Under the pieces are notes generated by a model. The model was given only the letters and a program-made list of their open reading frames with translations. It made no database searches and was not told the origin of the DNA. Shown here piece after piece: positions 43,203 through 51,808 of a stretch of 64,000 nucleotides of DNA (within the stretch, counting starts at the first letter, position 1; every line of letters begins with the position of its first letter). Origin of the DNA: JAFMJV01 sp963800275 (GTDB taxonomy: Bacteria > Chloroflexota > Limnocylindria > Limnocylindrales > CSP1-4); contig CAWDAI010000007.1 of the NCBI GenBank assembly GCA_963800275.1, positions 554,027-618,026 of the forward strand. The letters are read 5' to 3'. The position numbers and the translations under genes were made by a program.

Positions 43203-44001
43203 GCACCATCACCTCGACCCCCTTGTCTTCGAGCGCTCGCACCATCTCAGGCGGGGCATCCGCGTCGGTGAACACGCCGGTCAGCCCCTCGGCCCGACAG
43301 AAGGTAGCGGAGGCCACGCGCCCCCACTTGCTGTTGTCGATGAGCGCATAGACCTCGCGCGCGGCGGCGACCATCACGCGCTTGATCTGGGCCTCCTCCT
43401 CGGTCGTCTCGGTGAGCCCTTCCTCGAGGGTGAAGCCAGCCGCGCCCACGAAGGCCTTGTGCACGTTCACGCGCCGCAGGACCGAATCGCCCAGCTGGCC
43501 CACCAGCGACAGCGAACGGCCGCGCACCCGGCCGCCCATGAGCAGCACCACCACGTCCGGCCGGGACGCGGTCTCGGTGGCCAGGCGGATGCTGTTGGTC
43601 ACGATCGTCAGGCTCTGGCCCAGGCCTCGCCGCATCAGCTCCCGCACCAGGTAGAGGCCGGTCGTGCTGGCGTCGATGAGGATCGACTCGCCGTCGGCCA
43701 CGTGGCTCGCGGCCGCCTCCCCGATGGCTGCCTTCTCGCGCTGCTGCATGCGATCGCGGACGTCGTAGGCGAGGTCCCGGCCCTGGGCCCGCGGTGCGAT
43801 GGCACCGCCGTGGGTGCGGATGACGCGGCCGCGATCGGCGAGCACGTCGAGGTCCTTGCGGATGGTCACCGAGGAGACCCCGAACTCGTCCGCCAGCTCG
43901 CTCACGCGCGCCCGTCCCCGGTCTTCCACCAGGTCTGCGATGGCCGCCTGTCGCTCATCGGCGAAGGCGACCGTGGCGTCGGTGCCGGGGACCGGGCTCA
44001 T
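43195..44001 (-). CDS. DeoR-family transcriptional regulator
   Basis: 268 residues. N-terminal helix-turn-helix ARVSELADEFGVSSVTIRKDLDVLADRG with the DeoR-specific IRTHGGA after it, and a C-terminal sugar-phosphate-sensing domain (ILIDASTTGLYLV, TIVTNSIRLA). It is encoded inside the operon it probably controls, responding to a phosphorylated intermediate. Overlaps both neighbours. Confidence 0.92.
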   Translation of the reverse strand: MSPVPGTDATVAFADERQAAIADLVEDRGRARVSELADEFGVSSVTIRKDLDVLADRGRVIRTHGGAIAPRAQGRDLAYDVRDRMQQREKAAIGEAAASHVADGESILIDASTTGLYLVRELMRRGLGQSLTIVTNSIRLATETASRPDVVVLLMGGRVRGRSLSLVGQLGDSVLRRVNVHKAFVGAAGFTLEEGLTETTEEEAQIKRVMVAAAREVYALIDNSKWGRVASATFCRAEGLTGVFTDADAPPEMVRALEDKGVEVMVHG

Positions 44002-45701
44002 GCCGGAGTGGACCCCCCGGCGGCCTCGATCAGGGCCAGCTCGGCCGCCTTGGTCCAGCGACCATCGTCGAGGGCGGCGGCCACCTCGGGCATCCGCGCG
44101 GGCAGCTCGGCGAGGGTGATCAGCCCGAGCTGCGTCAGCTGCGGGTAGATGACGATCTTGCCGCCGGAGGTGCGGGCCTTGACGGCTTCGAGCGCATCGG
44201 ACACGCCCTGCATGCCGCTGATGGCGTAGACGCTGATGTTGGTATCGAGCGTGCCTGCCTCCAGGCGGCCCAGCACGGCCTTCATGTCGCTGATCATGGA
44301 GCCGCTCGTGCCGATGATGTAGACGTGCTTGTGCAGCATCTCGTGGAGGTCGAGGGGCGCGGTGACGCCGACGGCGAAACCGGCGAAGAAGTCGATGATG
44401 GCGCCCTCGCCGGCGAGGCCCACGGTATCAGCCGCCAGCGTCGGGATCGGCACCATGCAGGCGACGCGCGTGAACTCGCCCTGCGGCTGCTGCTCGCGGC
44501 TGTCGAGCGCCTCGAAGGCCAGGCCATTGGCCGCGGCCAGGGGCGCGGCCACGCTCGCGAGGTGGGCCAGCCGGGCGGCATCGACATCCACGGCCGTGAC
44601 CGAGACACCGGCGATGCCCGCGGTCAGGGCGCGCACCACGTGCATGAAGCCCATGGGCCCGGCGGCACCGATGATGCAGACGCGCTCGTCCTCGCGCAGC
44701 TCGCCGCTGGCGGGGATCCAGTCGTAGCCCTCCGCGGCAGAGGTGCCGGTGGTCCCGACCCAGCGGGTGAGGTCGTAGTGCACGCGACCGACGTCGACCT
44801 GCACGGGACGGCCCAGGGTCTCGCCGCCGAGCACGATGTCGAAGACGCCCTTGAGCCCGACCAGGGTCTGCAGCTGCTCGATGCGATCGGGGTCGGCGCC
44901 GAAGTAGATGACGTCGTCGAACGAACCGTGCTCGAGCCCGTCGATGCTGTCGGCGTGTTCCACGGCCACGCCCGAGGCGCCCGCCAGCGTCGCCAGCACT
45001 ACCTGGTCGGCAGGCTCCCCGATGACCGTGACCAGCTTGGCCGGGGCCGCCTCCGAGATGAGCGCGTCGACGCCGTCGATGGTCTGGCCGGGATCGACCA
45101 CCACCAGCGTCTGCCCGCCCGCCTTGAGCGTCTGGCGTTCGCTGGTGGCATAGGCGCGTTCCACGCAGGCCCACGGCTCGAGCAGCCCGACCGCGGATGC
45201 GCTGGGCTCCTCGCTCACGGGGATGAGGAAGCGCTCACCGCTGTCAGGGTCGATGATGACGCGCTCGTCCATGAGCACGTACTGCTGCAGTGCGCCCTCG
45301 AAGTTGTAGCCGAAGGAGGCGTTGGAGCCGGCGGTGAGCATGTGCCGGTAGTCGGTCTGGACCAGGGCGCGGTCGCCCACCTTGTGATGCTTGACCGCGG
45401 AGCCCACCGCGACCACGCGGGCACAGGCTTCGTGACCGGGCACGGTGGGGGCCTCACCGGGCACGTAGCTGGGGATCTCAGCCAGCTCGTCTGCCGAGAG
45501 GAAAGTGAGCACCTTGCCCTTGCGCGGGTGGCTGGCGAAGGCGTGCATCAGCTTGGTGTCGCTGAAGCAGATGCCCGTAGCCTCGATCCGGCACAGCACC
45601 TGCGTCGGGCCTGGCTCCGGCACCGGCTTGTCGCTGCTGAGCCGGATGGTGTCCGCGGCCACGAGCTGGGCCGCGTACTCGGTCTTGGGGATCTCGGTCA
45701 T
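43998..45701 (-). CDS. large zinc-type dehydrogenase (SorE-like) of 567 residues
   Basis: Medium-chain dehydrogenase-like protein. The N-terminal catalytic domain has GICFSDTKLMH (Cys ligand), VPGHEACARVVAVG, and LLEPWACVERAY. Two Rossmann-like stretches follow: TLVVVDPGQTIDG (about 195-207), and CIIGAAGPMGFMHVVRAL (about 344-361). At 567 residues it is much longer than the usual 340-410, mainly through an insert of about 150 residues between these. L-sorbose-1-phosphate reductase-like proteins are the nearest type I know. Substrate is unknown; a rhamnose-pathway polyol or aldehyde is possible. Confidence 0.7.
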   Translation of the reverse strand: MTEIPKTEYAAQLVAADTIRLSSDKPVPEPGPTQVLCRIEATGICFSDTKLMHAFASHPRKGKVLTFLSADELAEIPSYVPGEAPTVPGHEACARVVAVGSAVKHHKVGDRALVQTDYRHMLTAGSNASFGYNFEGALQQYVLMDERVIIDPDSGERFLIPVSEEPSASAVGLLEPWACVERAYATSERQTLKAGGQTLVVVDPGQTIDGVDALISEAAPAKLVTVIGEPADQVVLATLAGASGVAVEHADSIDGLEHGSFDDVIYFGADPDRIEQLQTLVGLKGVFDIVLGGETLGRPVQVDVGRVHYDLTRWVGTTGTSAAEGYDWIPASGELREDERVCIIGAAGPMGFMHVVRALTAGIAGVSVTAVDVDAARLAHLASVAAPLAAANGLAFEALDSREQQPQGEFTRVACMVPIPTLAADTVGLAGEGAIIDFFAGFAVGVTAPLDLHEMLHKHVYIIGTSGSMISDMKAVLGRLEAGTLDTNISVYAISGMQGVSDALEAVKARTSGGKIVIYPQLTQLGLITLAELPARMPEVAAALDDGRWTKAAELALIEAAGGSTPA

Positions 45702-47774
45702 GACAGCATCACCTGGCCTCCGGTGACCGGCAACGCCTGACCGGTCTCGTACTGCTGGGCGACGAGATAGAGGATGGCCTCGACCACGTCGTCGGGGGTG
45801 CAGCCACGGCCCATGGGAACCTTGGCCTCGTAGGCGGCGCGAATCTCCTCGATGGTGGAGGCGCCGGGGATCTTGCCCTCGCGCAGGTACTGCCTGAAGA
45901 GCCCGTTCTCGGGGTCGGACCAGAGTGGTCCTTCGTAGAAGTTGCCCGGGCAGACGGCGTTGACCTTGATGCCCTCCTCGACCAGCTCCAGCGCGAAGGA
46001 CTGGGTCAGGCCGACCCCGCCGAACTTGGAGCCGGCGTAGGCGAAGTTGCGCTTGGAGCCGACCAGCCCGGACTTGGAGTTGATCTCCACGATGTCGCCG
46101 AGGTAGTCGGGGCGCGCCGCGTGCTGTGCGGCCATGACCGGGGCCACCGCGCGCACACCCAGGAAGTAGCCGCGGTAGTTGACCGCGGTCACGAAGTCGA
46201 AGTCGGCGACCGCCTGCTCGGTCACCCCGCCGGCACGGAGCACGCCGGCATTGCTCACGAAGAGGTCGATGCCGCCGAAGCGTTCGACCGCCGCCGCGAC
46301 GGCGGCCTTGACCGAGTCCTCGTCGGTCACGTCCACGCCCACGGACCAGGCTCGGCCGGCACCGTGCCGGGCATCGATGGCCGTGGCCTCCTGCGCCGCC
46401 AGCTCGGCCTGCATGTCAGCGAGGATGACCGTCCCGCCCTCGCGCGCGAGCCCCTGGGCGATCCCCAGGCCGAAGCCCTGTGCCGCACCGGTGACGAAGG
46501 CGACCGAGCCCGCGAAGCGTCCGGGGGCACGATCGAAGGCGGCGGCGTTCTTGCGGTAGGCCTCCACCTCCCAGTGCTCGATGAAGCCGCGCTCCTCGTC
46601 GGTCAGGGCGCGCACGCGGCCCAGCGCATCCGCGCCTTCGTACACCCGCAGGCAGTCGAGATAGACGTCGCGGGCGGTGTCGATCTCCTTCCAGGAGCCG
46701 CCGGCGGCGAAGATGCCCAGCCCGGGCACGACCGTCACGATCGGGTTGGTCGCCGTGCGCTTCGACGTTGGCGGCGAGGGCCTCGGCCAGCTGGCCGGGC
46801 ACATCGTCGGGGGTCACGTCTGTGGGCGGGTCATAGAGCAGCGGGAAGCTGCCGGAGTAGACGATCTGGTCGGGCGTCATGGCGCCGCCCAGCACCGCGG
46901 CGCGCCCAGCCTCGGACTCGAGGTAGTCGGCGGCCGCCGGAGCCGGGTCGTAGGTCACCAGCTTGAGCGGCTCGCCGGCGTTGGAGAGGAGCCCGCGCAA
47001 GGTCGGCGCGATGGTGCTGACGAGAGCCGTGGCACGTGCTGGGTCGGCAGCGATGCGGGCCGCCGCACGGCCACTGCCAGCGCTGACCCCGGCACGCTCC
47101 AGGGCGCCCTTGACCGTCTCCATGACGTGCTCGTTGAGCTCGGCGATCTGGGCGATCGTGTCGGCCGAGACGATGATGCCGTGGTCGCCCATGAAGGTGA
47201 TGCGTGGTGCCGGTCCACCGGTGCGGGCCACATGGGCCTCGCGCAGCTGGTTGATCGTGCGGGCCAGGGGCAGACCGGGATCGGTGTACGGCACCCACAG
47301 GGCCTCGTCCCCGAAGAGATCGAGCATGAGCGCCTCGCCCTCCTGGTTGCAGGTGACCGCGTTGGGCACGATCGCATGCGTGTGCAGCACGAACGTCTCC
47401 GGCAGCAGCGAGTGGAACATCAGCTCCACCGAGGGGCGGCGGCCCCTGGCCTCTGCCAGGCGCACTTTGGCAGCGGCGCGCATCACCGGGTCCGGCGCGC
47501 CCGCGATGCGGGCCTCGTCCGCCTCTGCCCCGCCCTTGAGCAACAGCTCGAGCAGGGGAGCGGTAGCGAGCGGGACCAGGTCCTCGGCCTCGATGGCCGC
47601 GAGCGAGACGCCGCTGGGCTTGATGTAGACGATGCCCCCGGCCTTGACCGACGAGTTGCCACCACCACCACGCGTGTACTCGGGGTCGCGGCCGAAGCGA
47701 TGCGACATCTCGATCGCATCGCGCAGCAAGGGGTCGTCGAGGTCGAGGAGCCGCAGGTCCGCGAGGTCGGTCAT
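45698..47774 (-). CDS. rhaEW: fused rhamnulose-1-phosphate aldolase / short-chain (lactaldehyde) dehydrogenase, one frameshift
   Basis: About 692 codons plus one extra base. N-terminal class II aldolase (GGGGNSSVKAGG, metal His in VLHTHAIVPNAVTCN, GDHGIIVSA). C-terminal SDR domain (VTGAAQGFGLGIAQGL, SNAGVL, YAGSKFGGVGLTQ with Tyr-x3-Lys). The frame breaks near 46755 between ANVEAH and ATNPIVTVVPG. This two-domain enzyme matches the RhaEW type known from Chloroflexus and Bacillus rhamnose loci, which splits rhamnulose 1-phosphate and oxidises lactaldehyde. Overlaps both neighbours by 4 bases. Confidence 0.85.
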
Positions 47775-48997
47775 CGGGCGCTCCCGGCGGCCTGGGGGGT
47801 CGTGCCCGTGGCCTCGTGGATGAGGTGGGCCCCCAGCTCCGCGAAGTAGCGGATGCGCGACTCGGTGTCGGGGAAGCCCGGGTTCAAGGTGCCGGCGCCG
47901 TCGACATAGCCCGTCTCGCCGTCGTGCACCCGCTGCTGGTGGGCGGCGACCACGCAGACCCCTTCCCACAGGATGTCGAGGGACGCTTCGGAGATGGGCA
48001 CACCGCCTCGACACGTCGGTTCGACCGGGATGCGTTCGAGCGTGTTGTGCTCCGTGCCGGCGGTGACGAAGATGCCGGCGTCACGCCAGGCCTTCACGTA
48101 CTCGTCGACACAGGCGGGCGAGTTACGGACGGTGACCAGCTCGGCCCCGTAGATGTGGTGGTCGCCGAGGCGTGTGATGAGGTCCTCGACGGGGGTCTCG
48201 TAGCCACAGACCGGGTCGGCACCGTCGGCGACGGTGGGGTAGACCACGATGGCGCCGAGGCCGCGGATGAAGCCGAGCGCATCCGCGAAGGGCACTGGTG
48301 TCTCTTCCACGAAGGCCGGACGGCCGGCTTTCATGAGGCGGGCTCGCAGCTCGCCCTGCACGGCCACCGCGTCGTCCGAGTCAGCCTGGGGGGTGCTCCC
48401 GTAGAGCCGACCGAGAAAGGCATCGCGCTCCTCGATCGGCAGCTCCGCGAAAAGTGCCTCCTGGAAGCCGAGGGCGACGTGGCGCTCCTGCAGCACGACC
48501 CACTCGGTCGGGACCTGCGCTCGGGCGGCCACGGCCTTGACGATGGAAGCGTAGGTGACGTCGACCCGCAGCCCGGCCGCCGCGAACAGCTCACGCACCT
48601 GGTCCACCATGCGGGTCGTGCGCGCCTCGTTGGAGACCTTGGCCGCGTCCATGAAGGCCTTGGATGTGGGGCTCAGCTGCGTCGGCGCGGGGATGCCCTT
48701 GCCGCAGATGTAGGCGCGCCCCGGGTTGGCCGGGTCGTTGACCGTGACCCCACGGCGCAGCTCATCCTCCAGCACGGAGATGAACTCCAGGCCGAAGAGG
48801 GCCTTCAGGCCGAGCCGCCGGGCTGCGGCGTCGAAGCGGTCGTAGACCCCGAAGTCGTGGAAGTTGGAGGTCCCGATGACCTTCACGCCCTCGCGCGCCG
48901 AGGTCTCCACTGCGTCCTCCACGGTGGTGAAGGCCGAGAAGTTCGGCGGGACGTGCAGATGCGTGTTGAAGGCCAGACGCGGGCCAAGTGCCGCCAT
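47771..48997 (-). CDS. PHP-domain-like metal-dependent hydrolase
   Basis: 408 residues and first gene of the catabolic operon. PHP-type metal motif FNTHLHVPP (HxH) near the N-terminus, GTSNFHDFGVYDR, GLEFIS and, late, TAGTEHNTLERI provide His/Glu ligands. The family covers phosphoesterases, so a phosphorylated sugar substrate is plausible. I know of no PHP protein in described rhamnose routes. ATG 48997 has GGAGGAGGAG upstream; a TATAGT at 49112-49117 (minus strand) may be the operon -10. Confidence 0.65.
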   Translation of the reverse strand: MAALGPRLAFNTHLHVPPNFSAFTTVEDAVETSAREGVKVIGTSNFHDFGVYDRFDAAARRLGLKALFGLEFISVLEDELRRGVTVNDPANPGRAYICGKGIPAPTQLSPTSKAFMDAAKVSNEARTTRMVDQVRELFAAAGLRVDVTYASIVKAVAARAQVPTEWVVLQERHVALGFQEALFAELPIEERDAFLGRLYGSTPQADSDDAVAVQGELRARLMKAGRPAFVEETPVPFADALGFIRGLGAIVVYPTVADGADPVCGYETPVEDLITRLGDHHIYGAELVTVRNSPACVDEYVKAWRDAGIFVTAGTEHNTLERIPVEPTCRGGVPISEASLDILWEGVCVVAAHQQRVHDGETGYVDGAGTLNPGFPDTESRIRYFAELGAHLIHEATGTTPQAAGSAR

Positions 48998-49157
48998 GTA
49001 GGGTGCTCTCCTCCTCCGGACCACGGGCACTCGGTAGGCTTGCTGCGGGCGCGGGCCCCGCCCGCACTCTGCGGGCTTGCGAGTGCTTACGTTTGGTTTC
49101 TCTCTACCAGCACTATAGCAACCGCTGCATACGTGTGTGCGGCGGTTCGTGCGGCCG

Positions 49158-49278
49158 CGGGGCTGTGGGGCTGTGGGCCCCCTGGGGCCGTGGGGCCGTG
49201 GGGCCGTGGATGCCCCATGGGGCCGTGGGGCTGTGGGCCCCCTGGGGCCGTGGGGCCGTGGGGCCGTGGGGCCGTGGA
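49158..49278 (+). repeat. GGGGCCGTG minisatellite in two 60-base periods
   Basis: Nine-base units GGGGCCGTG or GGGGCTGTG, organised as two near-identical 60-base blocks each containing GGGCCCCCTGGGGCCG. First of three repeat zones that fill 49130-50060, a stretch without a supported gene. Confidence 0.8.
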
Positions 49279-49376
49279 GGCCCCCCAGGAGGCCCTGGCC
49301 GTTCCGTGCGCCATGGAGGCCCACGTAGGATCCCGATGAGCCCCGCCACGATGGCGGATCGGTTTCGATGTCACAC

Positions 49377-49735
49377 GAGCCGCCCCGTGGCTCAACACGA
49401 CGTGTCTGTCCCCGTATTTGCAGGTCCGAGCCCTAGGGTGACTCGAGACGGCACGATGAGCCCTGCGGTGGCTCGTAACTGCGCCATCGGCCCCAGGCTC
49501 GTCGTGATGAGCCATGGCAAGAGTCGTGATGAGCCATGGCAAGTCTCGCCGCGCGTGCGTGTGGGGGATCGCCGACCGGCCCGCCATGTGAGCCGCCCCG
49601 TGGCTCAACACGACGTGTCTGCACGCCTATCCGAAGGTTCGAGCCACGCGGTGGCTCGAGACGGCTCGATGAGCCCTGGTATGGCTCATACCTGCACTGT
49701 CGGCCCCAGGCTCGTCGTGATGAGCCATGGCGAGA
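49377..49735 (+). repeat. 213-base tandem duplication with six GAGCC-N7-GGCTC dyads
   Basis: Two diverged copies (from 49377 and 49590). Each carries three 17-base dyads at matching positions: 49377/49590, 49428/49641, 49458/49671. Five have intact GAGCC and GGCTC arms, and 49428 ends GACTC. The best, GAGCCACGCGGTGGCTC at 49641-49657, is nearly perfect. No open frame looks like a real protein. Confidence 0.75.
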
Positions 49736-49737
49736 CT

Positions 49738-50022
49738 CGCCGGCCGGGCCATGGATCGCCGGCCGTGCCACGGATCGCCGGTCGGGCCATGGCGAGACTC
49801 GCCGGCCGGGCCACGGATCGCCGGTCGGGCCACGGCTCGCCGGCCGGGCCACGGATCGCCGGCCGTGCCACGGATCGCCGGCCGGGCCATGGATCGCCGG
49901 CCGGGCCACGGATCGCCGGCCGGGCCACGGATCGCCGGCCGGGCCACGGATCGCCGGCCGGGCCACGGATCGCCGGCCGTGCCACGCCTCGCCGGCTGTG
50001 CCACGGATCTCCGGCCGAGCGT
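49738..50022 (+). repeat. 19-base minisatellite, about 15 units
   Basis: Consensus CGCCGGCCGGGCCACGGAT, strictly 19-base spaced (49738, 49757, 49776 and on), with variants GTGCCA, CATGG and GAGACT. It starts where the 213-base duplication ends. ORFs through it are periodic artefacts with a 19-residue period. Confidence 0.85.
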
Positions 50023-50159
50023 GCGTCCGAGGCCGCCAGCCCCTCGACCGGCCGGCCCCGCCTTGAGCTGCACGCCCCGCTTCAAGGGGGCGCATGGCGC
50101 CCGCGGTCTACGATGAGTGTCGGGACTGCACGTGGACAGCTAGCGGAGGAGATAGCAGG

Positions 50160-51551
50160 ATGGCCGTGGGTCCGTCAGTGGTGGCGATCGAGACGCCGGG
50201 GTTGGGCAACCACGCGTACCTCGTCGGCGCTGGCGAGTCGGCCGTGGCCATCGACGTGCCCCGCGACGCCTGGCGGGTCCTGACCGTGGCCGAGCGGCAT
50301 GGCTGGCGCATCAGCCACGCGCTCGAGACGCACGTTCACAACGACTACCTCAGCGGTGCGCTCGAGCTGCGCGCGTCTATCGGCAGCACGATCGTGGCGC
50401 CCGGAGACGGCAGCTACGCGTTCGAGCACCAGGCCGCACGCGAGGGTCACGAGGTCGAGGTGGCCGGTGGCGGGCTGGTCGCAATGGCCACGCCCGGCCA
50501 CACCCCCGAGCACCTCAGCTGGGAGTTGCAGGACGGCGGCGGGCGCCCCCGCGCCCTGTTCAGCGGCGGTTCGTTGCTGGTCGGTGGCGTCGGCCGGACC
50601 GACCTCCTTGGCACCGATCGGCTCGAGGAGTCGACCACGGCCCAGTTCCGCACGATGCGGCGCCTCGCCGAGCTGCCCGACGATGTCGTCGTCCATCCGA
50701 CCCACGGCGCCGGCTCCTTTTGCGTGGCCGGGGACGCCGAGTTCTCCGGCACGCCGACCATCGGTGCCCTCAAGCGCTGGAACCCGGCATTCGGGCTGGG
50801 CGATCTCGAGGCGTTCTCCCGTGAGCTCGAAGCCGGCCGCACGCGCTACCCCGGTTACTACGCCCACATGGCACCGCTGAACCGCAAGGGTCCGGATCTG
50901 CTGGGCGGCCCCGATGCACCCCGACCGCTCTCGGTCGAGGCCTTCCGCACGGCCCACGCCGCTGGCGTACCCGTCATCGACACGCGTGACCGACGGGCCT
51001 TTGCGGCCGGCCACATCCCGGGCTCGCTCAACGTGGAGCTGGGCGACTCGTTCTCCGCCTACGCTGGCTGGCTGCTGCCGTTCGACTCGCCGCTCTGCCT
51101 GGTGGTGGATGATCCCGCGGACGCGGTGGACGCCGCCACCGAGCTGCACCGCATCGGCTTCGATCACGTTCATGGGTATCTCGATGGAGGCGTCGAGCGG
51201 TGGGCCCGTGGCGGCGGTTCGATCTCCGGCTACGACACGGCCACCTGGCGGGAGCTCCAGGCGGTCGCGGCGCATGAGCCCGGCCGCATCCTCGACGTGC
51301 GTCAACCGATCGAGTGGCAGGACGGCGCGATCCCCGGAAGCCGACGGATCTTCCTCGCCGACCTGCCCTCGGCATTGCCCGCCCTGGAGCGCGACCGGAC
51401 CTGGCTGGTGACCTGCCGCACGGGGCTGCGCGCGACCATCGCGGCCAGCCTCCTCGATGCGGCGGGGATCGCCGTGCGGCCCGTGGTAGACGGTGGCGTG
51501 GCCTCGTTCTCCGTGGACCAGCCGGCCGACGAGCCGCCTGACCGAGGCTGA
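50160..51551 (+). CDS. MBL-fold hydrolase fused to two rhodanese domains
   Basis: 463 residues. Residues 1-240 are a metallo-beta-lactamase fold of the persulfide-dioxygenase/glyoxalase II type, with THVHNDYLSG (His58, His60, Asp62) and TPGHTPEHLSW. Two rhodanese-like domains follow: the first (about 255-360) lacks the catalytic Cys, and the second has Cys419 in VTCRTGLRA. This plan fits sulfide/persulfide detoxification. ATG 50160 has GGAGGAG at 50145-50151. The last codons overlap the start of a 32-base repeat array. Confidence 0.88.
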   Translation: MAVGPSVVAIETPGLGNHAYLVGAGESAVAIDVPRDAWRVLTVAERHGWRISHALETHVHNDYLSGALELRASIGSTIVAPGDGSYAFEHQAAREGHEVEVAGGGLVAMATPGHTPEHLSWELQDGGGRPRALFSGGSLLVGGVGRTDLLGTDRLEESTTAQFRTMRRLAELPDDVVVHPTHGAGSFCVAGDAEFSGTPTIGALKRWNPAFGLGDLEAFSRELEAGRTRYPGYYAHMAPLNRKGPDLLGGPDAPRPLSVEAFRTAHAAGVPVIDTRDRRAFAAGHIPGSLNVELGDSFSAYAGWLLPFDSPLCLVVDDPADAVDAATELHRIGFDHVHGYLDGGVERWARGGGSISGYDTATWRELQAVAAHEPGRILDVRQPIEWQDGAIPGSRRIFLADLPSALPALERDRTWLVTCRTGLRATIAASLLDAAGIAVRPVVDGGVASFSVDQPADEPPDRG

Positions 51552-51660
51552 AGGTCGGCCGGGGGCCGCCTGACCGAGGCTGAAGGTCGGCCGGGGGCCG
51601 CCTGACCGAGGCTGAAGGTCGGCCGGGGGCCGCCTGACCGAGGCTGACCGTGGGATCGGG
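51533..51660 (+). repeat. 32-base tandem repeat starting inside the MBL-rhodanese gene
   Basis: Units start with GCCGCCTGACCGAGGCTG at 51533, 51565, 51597 and 51629; the first three are nearly identical and the last diverges. The first unit contains the gene's stop codon. Only short related direct repeats (GGTGCGGTGCTA) and no gene are seen from here to 51808. Confidence 0.85.
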
Positions 51661-51808
51661 CCGCTCGATCCAAGCTGACCGTCGGCCTGGGGCCGTGCCG
51701 ACGGGACTGCCGCCGCTGGTCGGCGTGGCGCTGCCCGCCGGCCGCCGGCGCGAACCGGTGCGGTGCTAGCCGGTGCGGTGCTACCTGTACCCGGTCACGA
51801 CGTTGATG

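Noticed and set aside
49137..50085. Several overlapping ORFs with Gly/Arg/Pro repeats
   Set aside because: All frames on both strands read as periodic repeats matching the DNA units; no start signals or complex sequence.
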